The notes: generated by a model not told the origin, from the sequence alone. A DNA stretch of 64,000 bases from Desulfobulbaceae bacterium (GCA_026988015.1 JALSMA010000017.1:1-64000), one strand, 5' to 3'; shown: positions 41,425 to 50,876, counted from the stretch's first letter. Numbers and translations: made by a program.

Positions 41425-43194
41425 CTATTCGATCTCTTGAAGCATCTCTTCTATCACCTGCAGGCCACCCTGCCAGAAATGCGGGTCGTTGAGGTTGATG
41501 GCAAAAGGGGTAAGCAGTTCATAGGGTGATTTACTCCCACCTGCTGTAAGAAGCTGAATGTACTTGGGAATGAATCCTGCGCGCTCTTCCTGATATCTCC
41601 GGTACAGAGAGAGAACCAAAAGTTCACCGAATGCGTAAGAATAGACATAGCCGGGAGTGTGGAGAAAGTGGGGGATGTATGACCACCATATTTTATAATG
41701 CTCTCCAAGGGAAACAGCATCTCCAAACAGGGCCTCCTGGCTCTGCATCCAGAGTGCGGAGAAGTCATCTGTCGCAAGCTCACCTTTGTCACGGCGTCGG
41801 TTATGGATAAGTGACTCAAAACGATTCATGGAGATCTGGCGGAATACTGTGGCAAAGATGGATTCAAGTTTCTGGCAGATAAATGCTCTTTTCTCCTGTG
41901 GCTCATCCAAGCTTTCGAGCTGTTTGTGAAAAATGAGCAGTTCTGCAAAAACTGATGCGGTCTCAGCAAGTACCAGCGGGGTGTCACTGTTGAAATACCC
42001 CTGATCTTTTGCAAGGTATTGATGGATCCCATGGCCGAGCTCATGAGCCACTGTAGAGACATCACGAATATTCCCAGTATAGTTTACCAGAATGAATGGG
42101 TGGGCATCCGGGACTGCAGGGTGAGCGAAGGCACCGCCTCTTTTACCGTCAAGCAATGGGGCGTGTATCCATTTCTGATCAAAGAAGAGCCTGGCAATAT
42201 CAGCCATCTCCGGGGAGAATGCCTCAAAGCCGTCAAGTACCATCTTCTTGCATTCATCCCAGGGAACCAGTCGATTTGGCAGAGAGGGGAGTGGGGCATA
42301 GCGGTCATAATCGTGGAGTTTATTCAGGCCAAGCAGGTCTTTTTTCAGTCTGTAGTAGCGCTGGACGATATCATAGCGGTCGGTACAGCTGTTCACCAGG
42401 GCATCGACGGTTTCTGTTTTCAGCTCATTTGAGAGGTTTCGGGCACTGATCCAGGATGGGTAATGGCGCAGTCTGTCATCAATCATCTTCTCGGCGAGGA
42501 TGGTGTTAAATATGTGGCTGAGAATGTGGAGCTGGCTCTTAAGTCCTTCGGTGAGTTCGCCTGCTGCTTTTTTCCGAACCTCACGGTCTGAAGCATACAG
42601 GTCGGAAAGGACTTCCTCTTCACTTCTGTTGTCTGTACCAAATTCAAGATGGCCCATGAGTTTTTCAAAAAGAGTCAGCCAGCTGTCACGTCCAACCGGG
42701 GAGAGTTCAACCAACAACGATTCCTCAGTGTGAGACAGGAGGTGGCTGGCGTAGCGGCGGATGTTCTCAAGGTAGTGTCGATAGGGGGCCACGTCATCAG
42801 AGGCCAGAAGTGTTGCTGCTGATTCAGTATCCATCTTGGCCCACTCCAGGTCAAAAAAGACCAGTTCTTTCTGAATTTTGCTTGCATCCTCTCTACATTT
42901 TTGAAGAAATGCCGCGGCGGCATCGTTTTTGACTTGGGTAACAAAGTTGAGAAAGGCGTAGGTTTCAATGCGGCCAAGGTTGACGTGAATCCGTTCGATA
43001 CGACGGATGGTGCGAGCGAAGGTGGCCATCGGCAGTTCAGCAAGCTTTCCGGCGCAGCCTTCTTTTAGCAGCTCTGCCTCCTGGATGCAGAGATCGAGGT
43101 CGTCGTGGAGCAGTTCATCCTGCAGAGAGTCATACAGGGCGTCAAGGGTCCATGTTACATCGGTAGTGCCAAGTTCTGTGTTCAGTGAAGACAT
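41425..43194 (-). CDS. pepF: M3-family oligoendopeptidase F
   Basis: The 589-aa protein has the M3 zinc motif in STVAHELGHGIHQYLA (HExGH) and the downstream glutamate in LAETASVFAELL; the later GYVYSYAFGELLVLSLYRRY is typical of PepF. The N-terminal half is the helical lid domain. It cleaves medium-length oligopeptides in the cytoplasm. A moderate RBS (AGGATTTATT) precedes the start. Confidence 0.95.
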   Translation of the reverse strand: MSSLNTELGTTDVTWTLDALYDSLQDELLHDDLDLCIQEAELLKEGCAGKLAELPMATFARTIRRIERIHVNLGRIETYAFLNFVTQVKNDAAAAFLQKCREDASKIQKELVFFDLEWAKMDTESAATLLASDDVAPYRHYLENIRRYASHLLSHTEESLLVELSPVGRDSWLTLFEKLMGHLEFGTDNRSEEEVLSDLYASDREVRKKAAGELTEGLKSQLHILSHIFNTILAEKMIDDRLRHYPSWISARNLSNELKTETVDALVNSCTDRYDIVQRYYRLKKDLLGLNKLHDYDRYAPLPSLPNRLVPWDECKKMVLDGFEAFSPEMADIARLFFDQKWIHAPLLDGKRGGAFAHPAVPDAHPFILVNYTGNIRDVSTVAHELGHGIHQYLAKDQGYFNSDTPLVLAETASVFAELLIFHKQLESLDEPQEKRAFICQKLESIFATVFRQISMNRFESLIHNRRRDKGELATDDFSALWMQSQEALFGDAVSLGEHYKIWWSYIPHFLHTPGYVYSYAFGELLVLSLYRRYQEERAGFIPKYIQLLTAGGSKSPYELLTPFAINLNDPHFWQGGLQVIEEMLQEIE

Positions 43195-43237
43195 AATAAA
43201 TCCTGGATAAAGAGAGTATAAAACATGAATTGTGAGT

Positions 43238-43318
43238 AATTAAACGAAAAATGTACCCCAAGGACACTTCCTAAAGGGCGCACAACAATGCAGGTGAAAA
43301 GTTTTTATGACACCATCA
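43238..43318 (+). repeat. Dispersed repeat, copy 1
   Basis: AAATGTACC, AAGGGCGCACAA, AGTTTTTA and GAC-CCATCA occur in the same order and spacing as at 46971-47051, giving about 80% identity over roughly 75 bp by eye. It lies upstream of pepF in a gene-free gap. It looks like a genome-wide intergenic repeat family; no coding capacity is evident. Confidence 0.7.
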
Positions 43319-43461
43319 AAGAAACATACCTTATCACCAAATCTATATTTGCATTTCAACATGCTAACAAAAAAAAGCACCAAGCCATCACGGATTCCGG
43401 ATAATTATAGGAGGGCGGTAAGAGGCAAGAGCCGTCAGAGAACCAACTGTGATCCTGAAGG

Positions 43462-43947
43462 TCAATGTTCCATAAATTCCACAACAGTAAACGAGGAAAA
43501 CAGCCACTTGTCATCAATCTTTTCTGTACCTATATCAAACTCGTAGGCATCTGTGAACTGGTCACTGGCAATTTTGCCAGTCAGTCTGAGGGTGGTGGAA
43601 ATCTCAGCTTTATGTTCTTCCGGGAAAGATATACTGGTATCGTGAAAGGTGAAACGTGTTGTGGACAGCATTTTTTTCATCATGAGGATATGGTCGGTGA
43701 GTTCTTTTCTGTCAAAGTCCCGATTAATTTTAAAGGAGAGAAACTGCACGGCACATGGATCACTGCACATCTTTCCGGCCTGAGCAACTTTTTGTAGAGT
43801 TGCCAGTGATTTGTCAGTATCGGTTGTGGTGAAATGTTCCGCCAGGGTATCAAGGTTGTGCCGTATTTTTTTCTCGTCATCTGGCAGCAGAAAAAAAACT
43901 GTTGCTGCAGCGATGAGGATCACCATGGCAATTACTATTTTATTCAT
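43462..43947 (-). CDS. Membrane-anchored hypothetical protein next to lepB (161 aa)
   Basis: A single N-terminal hydrophobic segment (IVIAMVILIAAATVFFLL) anchors a mostly beta/alpha periplasmic or cytosolic domain containing a Cys pair (GKMCSDPCAVQF). The C-terminal part (AYEFDIGTEKIDDKWLFSSFTVVEF) is reminiscent of NTF2-like or SnoaL folds, but this is weak. Its ATG overlaps the lepB stop by 4 bp, so it is coupled to the signal peptidase. Function unknown. Confidence 0.7.
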   Translation of the reverse strand: MNKIVIAMVILIAAATVFFLLPDDEKKIRHNLDTLAEHFTTTDTDKSLATLQKVAQAGKMCSDPCAVQFLSFKINRDFDRKELTDHILMMKKMLSTTRFTFHDTSISFPEEHKAEISTTLRLTGKIASDQFTDAYEFDIGTEKIDDKWLFSSFTVVEFMEH

Positions 43948-44444
43948 GGAATGACTCCACCCATAATTCTATTTTGGTTAACATGTCCAAAACGGTGTCT
44001 GGCCATGGATGTACCGCGATTATCTCCAACAACATAGACATATCCGGATTCTACGGTTCTCGGCTTGAGGTTCCAGGGATTACGGTATTTGACATATGGC
44101 TCCACCACCTCTTTACCGTTTCGAACAAGTATCCCTTCTTTAAACTCTATGGTGTCACCGCTCAGTCCGACAACCCTTTTCAGGAGCATGGTGTTTTTCC
44201 CAGAAAGGCGGACAGTTACGATATCGGATCGTTTAACTTCTGCATAGAGGTATCTGGGTCTCCAGCAGAAGGTAAAGGAGCCATTTTTGTATGTGGGTTC
44301 CATGCTGTGCCCCTGAATGCGCATGGGGATTAGGAGGTAGGTGAATATGAGATAGCAACTCAGACCGGTTATCAGGATACGGCGCAGCAATGATTTGTTC
44401 AGCGCAGGAAGAAAAAAATTTCTAATTGAGGGAGAGAGTTTCAT
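43944..44444 (-). CDS. lepB: Signal peptidase I
   Basis: After an N-terminal membrane anchor (ILITGLSCYLIFTYLLI), the catalytic serine is in IQGHSMEPTYKNG and the lysine in TMLLKRVVGLSGD; VVGDNRGTSMARHRFG near the end is box E. It cleaves Sec signal peptides at the membrane. I start at ATG 44444 (166 aa, MKLSPSIRNFF); the longer track ORF reads into tupA. This is a short, one-anchor version, and the genome probably carries another LepB. It is coupled downstream to the 161-aa gene. Confidence 0.9.
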   Translation of the reverse strand: MKLSPSIRNFFLPALNKSLLRRILITGLSCYLIFTYLLIPMRIQGHSMEPTYKNGSFTFCWRPRYLYAEVKRSDIVTVRLSGKNTMLLKRVVGLSGDTIEFKEGILVRNGKEVVEPYVKYRNPWNLKPRTVESGYVYVVGDNRGTSMARHRFGHVNQNRIMGGVIP

Positions 44445-44457
44445 CCAGGTAATCTGC

Positions 44458-45279
44458 TCAGAATGCTCCGGCATTGGGGGTGAACAGGGCGTTCCCCATG
44501 GTATCCCTGAAATCTCCAATGGCCTGTTGGCCTGCTGGAGAGCTCAGCCAGATTACAAAGTTCATGGCGGATTGATAGTTAACCTGTTTGTGGTTTTCGG
44601 GGTTGACGACCATGGTCCCATATTGATTATGGAGTCCCGGGTCATTTTCAAGGACAATTTCGAGGGCAGGGAGTACTTTGCTTCGCATGGCAAGCCAGGT
44701 GGCCCGGTCAGCCAGAGTGTATGCCTGCTGTGTCGCAGCTATTGTAATGGTTTGGGCCATGTCAAGGTTTGCACTGTGGTACCAGGTGTCGGTCCTGCCG
44801 GGCATTCTTCCGGTACTGGCCCAGATGCGGTTTTCCCGCATATTGGTTCCGGAATTATCTCCCCTGGAAATAAATAGTGCCTCGGAGTTTCTAATCTTCT
44901 TAAAGGCCTCAAAAGGGAAGGAGATCCTTTTGAGGCCAGCTGGATCATTTGGTGGGCCGAGGATAACAAAGTCATTATACATGATATCTTCACGGTCAAT
45001 GAAGTAGCCCTCATCAACCAGTTGAATTTCGAGATCCCTGTCATGTACCAGAACAACGTCCACCTTACCTTGTTTACCAAGCTCCAGTGCTTCACTGGTA
45101 CCAACTGAGAGTACTTTTACATCAATACCTGTGTCCTGTTTGAAAATGGGTAGGAGATAACCAAGCAGACCGGAATTGACTGCGGAAGTAGCTGAGGCAC
45201 AGGTGATGGATTCACCGGCGTGGATGGAGCAAGGTAAGGACAAGGTAAGCAGGAAAAAAAGAATAATTTTTTTATGCAT
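44458..45279 (-). CDS. tupA: Tungstate-binding periplasmic protein (TupA-like)
   Basis: The protein has a signal peptide (MHKKIILFFLLTLSLPCSIHAG), then CASATSAVNSGLLGYLLP, GTSEALELGKQGKVDVVLVHD in outline and SRGDNSGTNMRENRIW. These fit TupA, which binds tungstate for an ABC importer, a metal used by formate dehydrogenases. No tupB or tupC is adjacent, which is unusual. I start at ATG 45279; the track begins at TTG five codons upstream. It is followed by lepB after 13 nt. Confidence 0.9.
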   Translation of the reverse strand: MHKKIILFFLLTLSLPCSIHAGESITCASATSAVNSGLLGYLLPIFKQDTGIDVKVLSVGTSEALELGKQGKVDVVLVHDRDLEIQLVDEGYFIDREDIMYNDFVILGPPNDPAGLKRISFPFEAFKKIRNSEALFISRGDNSGTNMRENRIWASTGRMPGRTDTWYHSANLDMAQTITIAATQQAYTLADRATWLAMRSKVLPALEIVLENDPGLHNQYGTMVVNPENHKQVNYQSAMNFVIWLSSPAGQQAIGDFRDTMGNALFTPNAGAF

Positions 45280-45313
45280 GGCTTGGCTCTTCAAAAAAGA
45301 ATGGATAAAGATA

Positions 45314-45982
45314 TCAACTCTCAGCTGGTAGGGTTATTCGTATATCGATGGTTCTGGCTGGCTTTGTACCTATCTTTAGAGAATCAACAAATCCGTACAC
45401 GGTGCCGGCGAGGGCGTCCTGGACAAAATCTTTGAGCGGGACCCGGTTCCCATTGATAAGCAATATGGTATGATCGGCACCTTTGGCTGCGTTATGGAGG
45501 AAGCGTTTTTCGATGAAGGAGGCAATTTCGGCAGCCTCACTGAGACGGAAAATATGATCGCCGCTTATTCTTTCATCGCTGGCAACGGCAATGACTCCGG
45601 TCACTGTACCGCGAAGGAGCTTGGCGGGGTCACTGTCTCGAAAGACCTCAATTTTAGAGACCTGTCGGGCTTTTTTAAACCCTTCTCCAATGACTATATC
45701 TACTTCGGGAAAATGTCTGTGGGCGAGGGTTGACAGGGATTCCCCCCTGTTGTCAGTCATGATAACCATCTGATCAGGGGCCACCAGCATCACTGAGTCG
45801 GCACCGGCTTTTCTGTGTGTATAGGTGTCGGTCCCGGGAGTATCAAAAGTGATTTCAGTTTCCTTGGTGGATTTGATGACTGCCACCTGATACCCCAACT
45901 GTTTCAAGTGGCTGACGACCTGAGAGGCAAGAGTGGTCTTGCCGCTGTTGTGCCAGCCGATAAAGGTAACAATGGGGGGCAT
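45314..45982 (-). CDS. mobB: MobB, molybdopterin-guanine dinucleotide accessory GTPase
   Basis: The P-loop VTFIGWHNSGKTTLASQV is at the N-terminus, then YQVAVIKSTKE, GADSVMLVAPD and VIGEGFKKARQVSKIEVFR in outline, all MobB features. The C-terminal ~60 residues extend beyond typical MobB with an added domain. It supports attachment of GMP to molybdopterin for bis-MGD enzymes such as formate dehydrogenase. It lies 35 nt upstream of tupA and is probably in one transcript with it. Confidence 0.9.
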   Translation of the reverse strand: MPPIVTFIGWHNSGKTTLASQVVSHLKQLGYQVAVIKSTKETEITFDTPGTDTYTHRKAGADSVMLVAPDQMVIMTDNRGESLSTLAHRHFPEVDIVIGEGFKKARQVSKIEVFRDSDPAKLLRGTVTGVIAVASDERISGDHIFRLSEAAEIASFIEKRFLHNAAKGADHTILLINGNRVPLKDFVQDALAGTVYGFVDSLKIGTKPARTIDIRITLPAES

Positions 45983-46285
45983 GCGAAAACCTCGAAAATG
46001 AAAAAATTACTCGGATCACCGGGTTATTAAACAAGTATCTTCAACAAATTACTGTATTCCTCTTGAAAATTCAAGTTATCCGGGTACTCTTTTACCTGTT
46101 GAGGGGCCTTCTTATAATACGAAAAACCAAAAAATTGTGGCGAGCCATACGGTTTGCCTTTGGTATCATTACTCCCTGTTTCCAGCGGAACTGTCAGTTG
46201 ATGTATTAATGGTTTACAGCTGGCCAGCGGATTTTGGGGTGATAGTGGGCGAAAAAACTTGAATTTACCTGTTCAATATCATACT

Positions 46286-46324
46286 ATGTACCAAACGGTC
46301 AGTATATTTGAGGGGGGTGGGTAC
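46286..46324 (+). promoter_or_regulatory. Possible promoter-operator of the TetR gene
   Basis: The sequence ACCAAACGGTCAGTATATTT lies directly before the preferred TTG start at 46325. Sequences of the ACCNNNCGGT type, with imperfect dyad symmetry, are common TetR operators. Autoregulation is inferred only from position. Confidence 0.4.
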
Positions 46325-46906
46325 TTGCAGACTAAGGGACAGGAAACACGTAATCATATACTGAAAGAGAGCAGAAGGCTTTTTACTCTTCAGGGATTTA
46401 ATAATACCAGTATCAGTGAGATTATAGCTGCCACCGGTGTGAAAAAGGGAAACCTCTACTATCATTTTTCCAGCAAGGAAGAGTTGGGACTTGCAGTTTT
46501 ACTTGATGTACGACATGAATTTCTCGGTGTTCTGGAACGCTCCATGGTTGGTAGCAGTGCGGTGGAGCGAATCCTTCATTCTTGTAACAGTATCATGGCG
46601 TTAATGGAAGAGACCGATTTTGTGGGCGGCTGTTTGTTTGGCAATACTGCTCTTGAAATGATTGATTTGAGTTCCAGCTTTGGGCAGGTGGTTCGGGATG
46701 TGTTCAGTCACTGGATCAATCTTATTGAGCAGGAGATTCGACGGGATATCGGTGATGAAGGGAATGGAAAAAATCTTTCTCCGGAGACCCTGGCCATTGC
46801 CGTTGTGGCAATACTTGAGGGCGGGATAATGCTTTCCAGGCTCTATCAGAACAAAAAAAGCCTGGATGCTTGTATACGTTCAATCGAAGGATTGGTTGGC
46901 TCATAA
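46325..46906 (+). CDS. TetR/AcrR-family transcriptional regulator
   Basis: The N-terminal TetR helix-turn-helix is clear: ETRNHILKESRRLFTLQGF, then TSISEIIAATGVKKGNLYYHFSSKEEL in outline. The C-terminal ligand domain has GCLFGNTALEM and a late hydrophobic helix LAIAVVAILEGGIMLS. I prefer TTG 46325 (LQTKGQETRN read as MQTK..., 193 aa), after a GGGGGTGGG ribosome site, rather than ATG 46259, because the stretch between carries operator-like sequence. No target gene is adjacent on the same strand. Confidence 0.85.
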   Translation: MQTKGQETRNHILKESRRLFTLQGFNNTSISEIIAATGVKKGNLYYHFSSKEELGLAVLLDVRHEFLGVLERSMVGSSAVERILHSCNSIMALMEETDFVGGCLFGNTALEMIDLSSSFGQVVRDVFSHWINLIEQEIRRDIGDEGNGKNLSPETLAIAVVAILEGGIMLSRLYQNKKSLDACIRSIEGLVGS

Positions 46907-46970
46907 AAACAGATCATCCTCTCTGTTATTGCATCTTTTTATTTGCTTTCAACGTGCTGGGGAACGTCTC

Positions 46971-47051
46971 GATTAAATGAAAATGTACCTAAGGGAACTT
47001 TCTATAAAGGGCGCACAATGAAGTAGGTGAGGAGTTTTTACGACGCCATCA
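46971..47051 (+). repeat. Dispersed repeat, copy 2
   Basis: This is the second copy of the repeat at 43238-43318, in the same orientation, upstream of the DUF1566 lipoprotein gene. Shared blocks are AAATGTACC, AAAGGGCGCACAA, AGTTTTTA and GCCATCA. Confidence 0.7.
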
Positions 47052-47139
47052 TGGTTGATCAGGGCGTACTGGATTTCTGTTGGGTAGTTACTGTACCAGC
47101 TGTTTGGTATAAAATAAGAGTAGAGATTGGAGGTGTGCC

Positions 47140-47634
47140 ATGAACGGGTGTGAAGGGCGGATAGATCTTAGAGGAAGTATTGTCGCAGTATTAGGAGTAG
47201 TTGTTCTGAGTCTGGTGTTAAGCGGGTGTGGAGGAAAAAACCAGCAGGATACTGGTTTTTCAGGAAACAGTGGTGCACGACTGGTTTCAGTGGGTGAGGG
47301 GATCTGCCAGGATACTAAAACAGGTTTAATGTGGCAGACAGAAAAGAGCAGGAGCATCAAATCACTGGAAGAGGCACAAAGCTATACAGCATCATTGACA
47401 ACCGGTGGCTATACGGATTGGCGTATGCCAACAGTTATTGAACTCTATGGTCTTTATATGACTTTTGATCTCCATGAGAATGGTGACTGCAGGATGGAAG
47501 TGGAGGGAACGTACTGGTCTGATGAAGAAGACCTTGAAGGCCGGGTGGGGACATGGGAGCTCGATGACAACTGTGACCCGGAGCGAAGGTACATTCCGAA
47601 ACAAAAAGGGCTGGTACGGGCAGTACGGAAGTAG
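47140..47634 (+). CDS. DUF1566 (Lcl-type) lipoprotein
   Basis: The hydrophobic signal ends in the lipobox LVLSGCGG, so the protein should be lipidated at Cys. The mature part has GLMWQTEKSRSIKSLEEAQSY, GGYTDWRMPTVIEL and a C-terminal RYIPKQKGLVRAVRK, the DUF1566 or Legionella collagen-like C-terminal domain pattern. It is a surface or periplasmic protein of unknown binding role. The RBS GGAGGTGTGCC is strong. Confidence 0.85.
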   Translation: MNGCEGRIDLRGSIVAVLGVVVLSLVLSGCGGKNQQDTGFSGNSGARLVSVGEGICQDTKTGLMWQTEKSRSIKSLEEAQSYTASLTTGGYTDWRMPTVIELYGLYMTFDLHENGDCRMEVEGTYWSDEEDLEGRVGTWELDDNCDPERRYIPKQKGLVRAVRK

Positions 47635-47669
47635 CCGGCTGAAGAGTCATCTCTGACTGTACGCATTAA

Positions 47670-49037
47670 TTATAGGATATCGTACTCTTTCAACTTGTTG
47701 AGAAGCGTCTGTCTGGCGACACCGAGGACCTTTGCCGTTTTGCTGCGGTTTCCATTGTACTGGGCTAGGGTGCTGCGTATCATCTCCCGCTCCATGTCCC
47801 GAAGAGTTACAGGTGTCTGAGCAGGTTTTGTGGCGGGATCTATGTCGTCAGGGAGGAGTTGCGGTGGAAGTTCCCGGATTGAGATCAACTCGCCAGGACA
47901 AAGAATTACGGCCCGTTCCACTGTGTTTTCAAGTTCCCGAATATTTCCAGGCCATGAATACTGCATGAATATACGCAGTATCTCTGGTGTAAATCCTTTT
48001 ATATCTTTACGATTTTTGAGGGCATAGCGTTCAAGAAAGAGTTTGGCAAGTTCCGGGATGTCGGTGGATCGCTCCCGCAGAGGCGGAAGTTCTACAGGAA
48101 CCACAGATAATCTGAAGAAGAGATCCTGCCTGAAACTGCCCTCTGTTATCATTTGCTGCAAATTGCGGTGGGTAGCAGCAAGGAGCCGGACATTGACCTT
48201 GATGGTTTCACTTCCGCCGAGTCTGTCGAGTTCTCCTTCCTGCAATACCCTGAGGATTTTAGCCTGCGTCTGCAGGCTCATATCACCAATTTCATCAAGG
48301 AACAGGGTCCCTTTGCTGGCCTGTTCAAAGCGGCCCTTACGCCTGGCGACTGCACCGGTAAATGCACCGGCCTCGTGGCCAAAGAGTTCACTCTCAAGGA
48401 GGTTCTCATTGAGTGCAGCACAGTTTACTTTGATGAAGGGAAACTCTTTCCGGCTACTTTTCTGATGCAGGGCATTTGCGACAAGCTCTTTTCCGGTTCC
48501 GGATTCACCGGTGATCAGTACCGTAGCGTCTGACGGCGCGACCAGCTCTAGGGTAGAAAAAAGTTCCTCCATGGCGGGGCTGCCACCTATCATGTTTCCA
48601 AAGGAGAAGTTCCGGCCTAGATGTTTTTTTAAACGGTTGTTCTCTTGTTGCAGTGCCTGGAAACCGAGTGCCTTTTTCATCACCAGTTTCAGCTCATCGA
48701 GATCTATGGGTTTAGCCACGTAATCATAGGCCCCTTCACGCATGGCCTTAACGGCCGTATCAACTGAAGAGAAGGCTGTGAGAACAATAACCGGTATAGC
48801 GGTGTAGGCCGTTTCACGGAGAGCTGCAAGGGTGGCTAGTCCATCCATGCGGGTCATCTTCATGTCCAGCAGGATCAGATCTACTGAGCCTTCGTTGTCA
48901 AGATAGGAGATAACCTGATCACCATCTTCAACTTCAAAAACCTCAAAGTGACTGCCGGACAGGTTGGCCTTGAGCATTGTCCGATGCGCATTGTCGTCAT
49001 CCACCAGCAGTATTCTTTTTTTGGAAGAGTTGCTCAT
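47670..49037 (-). CDS. zraR: Sigma-54-dependent response regulator (ZraR/AtoC-like)
   Basis: The receiver domain has the acidic pocket LLVDDDNAH and phosphorylated Asp in LILLDMKM; the central AAA domain has GESGTGKE, ELFGHEAGAFTGA and LFLDEIGDM; the C-terminal Fis helix-turn-helix ends GNRSKTAKVLGVARQTLLNKLKEY. Its start overlaps the kinase stop by 4 bp. Together with the kinase it should activate the sigma-54 promoter upstream of the SHOCT and zraP-like genes, about 2.7 kb away. Confidence 0.93.
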   Translation of the reverse strand: MSNSSKKRILLVDDDNAHRTMLKANLSGSHFEVFEVEDGDQVISYLDNEGSVDLILLDMKMTRMDGLATLAALRETAYTAIPVIVLTAFSSVDTAVKAMREGAYDYVAKPIDLDELKLVMKKALGFQALQQENNRLKKHLGRNFSFGNMIGGSPAMEELFSTLELVAPSDATVLITGESGTGKELVANALHQKSSRKEFPFIKVNCAALNENLLESELFGHEAGAFTGAVARRKGRFEQASKGTLFLDEIGDMSLQTQAKILRVLQEGELDRLGGSETIKVNVRLLAATHRNLQQMITEGSFRQDLFFRLSVVPVELPPLRERSTDIPELAKLFLERYALKNRKDIKGFTPEILRIFMQYSWPGNIRELENTVERAVILCPGELISIRELPPQLLPDDIDPATKPAQTPVTLRDMEREMIRSTLAQYNGNRSKTAKVLGVARQTLLNKLKEYDIL

Positions 49038-50740
49038 CTGTTTTCTCCTGGTAAAATTACTCGCATAGTGGTGCCGATTCCGAGTTTACTCTCCACTTCA
49101 ATCCTCCCGTGATGCTGTTCAACGATCTGGTGACTCACGGCGAGGCCAAGGCCGGTACCATCTTTTCGGGTAGAGAAAAAGGGATCAAAAAGCTTTTCCT
49201 GCTCCTCGTTAGTCATGCCGTGTCCAGTATCGCTCACCTCAATGACCATATCGTGAGCTCGTCGGGTAGTGGTAAGGGTTATTTGGCCCCCCCGGTCTGT
49301 GACACTGATACTGTTTTTCAGCAGGTTCAATAGTACCTGGAGAAGTAAATCCGGGTCGGCATAGAGGGTCAACTCCGGGTCAAACTGCAGCTGGAAGGCG
49401 ACCTGCCCGGAGGAAAAATCCGCTTCCATGAGGCTGCTGAGTTTTTCAAAAAGATCGCCAGCCTGCATCAAAACAGGCTGAGGCTCGCGAGCCCTTGCAA
49501 ACTGAAGAAGGCTGGATATTGTCTGATTGAGACGATCTACTTCAGAGATCATGAGCCGTGCATATTTCTCCCCATCTGTTCCTTTTCCTGCCTCTTTGCC
49601 GAAGTATTGTGCGAAACCGCGCAGAGTACCGAGGGGATTCCTGATTTCATGTGCCACTCCTGCTGCCATTTTTCCAAGTGATGCCAGACGCCTGGATAAC
49701 TCAAGCTGGAGTTCGATTTTTTTGATCTCACGCATGTCCCGCAGGATAATAACCATGCCATTCCTGGTACCATCGTGTTTTAACAGTGGGGAGGTGGAGA
49801 GTTTTATGGGGATTTCTTCACCACTGCTGCTGAGGCAGAAGACGTCCTTTTCAAGGAGGAGCTGTTCCTGCTGCAGATCTTGCGGTAGTGGATAGAATAG
49901 CTCTTCGAGGGACAACCCCTCCATGTCTTTTAATCGTCGGGAAAGAAGCTGTTCGGCTCTGGAGTTACAGGAAACAATGTCCCCGTCACCGTTTATGGTG
50001 ATAAGGCCGGCTGGCATGCTTTCAATCACATTGTCGGTGTAGAGCTGCATGTTTGCCAGAGTCGATTTTCCCACCCGTATACTCTGGTAGAGAAACAGGG
50101 AATAGAGTCCGGCTGTCCCCAGGAGAAAGAGCAGTGCTCCCATAAAGAGGGCTCGGTTTTTGTCTTCCTGCCTGGCGGCGTCAAAGGCACTTGTCCCGAG
50201 GCCGACTACAATCAGTTGCCTGCCTTTTTTGTGCTGGTCTTTTTGCATCTGCTGCATGTGCTTATGCATTCTTCCGCCTCTGGGGGGCATCAGAGGTGGC
50301 AGGGGTTCGAAAATCCTGGCCAGCTGAAAAATGTTTTTTCCTGGAAGGCTTCTGGTGGTAACGGTTTCAGCGGTAAGGATGGCATGAATTTCACCCATGT
50401 CCATAGGCGGTGGGAGATCACCTGATTCTGCCGCAATATCACCGTTTTCCCAGACAATACGGATATAAGCTACACTCTCCTCTTTTGCAGTCTCTTCCAC
50501 CAGTGTTTCCAGTGGATCAGTTCCAGTCATAAAGTGCCGCATTGACGTTCTGGCACCGGCCTCAAAAGAGCGAATCAGGGTAAGCCCTTGTTGGAGGAGA
50601 GAATTTTCCAGGAGGCGCTGTTCACGGTTCATGTTACGAACCGTGGTTACGGCAAGGATCGCTGCAAGCAGAGAGCTTGCCAGAATGATTGCAAGAGCGG
50701 GTTTGGAAAATTTGAATGGTTGGTTACTGGAAGGGATCAT
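49034..50740 (-). CDS. zraS: Sensor histidine kinase (ZraS-like)
   Basis: Two membrane segments bracket a periplasmic sensor whose distal part contains a Met/His-rich loop (RGGRMHKHMQQMQKDQHKKG). A PAS domain follows (VIESMPAGLITINGDGDIV), then the His box GVAHEIRNPLG, and the ATP-binding boxes LLNLLKNS, VSDTGHGM and GTGLGLAV. The Met/His loop suggests direct metal sensing. Operon with the regulator by a 4-bp overlap. Confidence 0.92.
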   Translation of the reverse strand: MIPSSNQPFKFSKPALAIILASSLLAAILAVTTVRNMNREQRLLENSLLQQGLTLIRSFEAGARTSMRHFMTGTDPLETLVEETAKEESVAYIRIVWENGDIAAESGDLPPPMDMGEIHAILTAETVTTRSLPGKNIFQLARIFEPLPPLMPPRGGRMHKHMQQMQKDQHKKGRQLIVVGLGTSAFDAARQEDKNRALFMGALLFLLGTAGLYSLFLYQSIRVGKSTLANMQLYTDNVIESMPAGLITINGDGDIVSCNSRAEQLLSRRLKDMEGLSLEELFYPLPQDLQQEQLLLEKDVFCLSSSGEEIPIKLSTSPLLKHDGTRNGMVIILRDMREIKKIELQLELSRRLASLGKMAAGVAHEIRNPLGTLRGFAQYFGKEAGKGTDGEKYARLMISEVDRLNQTISSLLQFARAREPQPVLMQAGDLFEKLSSLMEADFSSGQVAFQLQFDPELTLYADPDLLLQVLLNLLKNSISVTDRGGQITLTTTRRAHDMVIEVSDTGHGMTNEEQEKLFDPFFSTRKDGTGLGLAVSHQIVEQHHGRIEVESKLGIGTTMRVILPGENR

Positions 50741-50795
50741 GGGTTCCTGCCGGGTTTCGTTCCGATGGCCAAATTGTGTCTCTGATTATAACACA

Positions 50796-50844
50796 GAAAA
50801 AGGCGAAACGCTGTGTTCTGTCTGCAGAAGCACAACCTTTCGCC
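50796..50844 (-). terminator. Terminator after the zraP-like gene
   Basis: On the minus strand GGCGAAA-GGTTGTG pairs with CACAG-CGTTTCGCC and is followed by TTTTT. It separates the zraP-like transcript from the kinase/regulator operon; a TATAAT just after it may be the promoter of that operon. Confidence 0.75.
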
Positions 50845-50876
50845 CTGTCTTACGTGTAAAACTCTAACTACAATTG

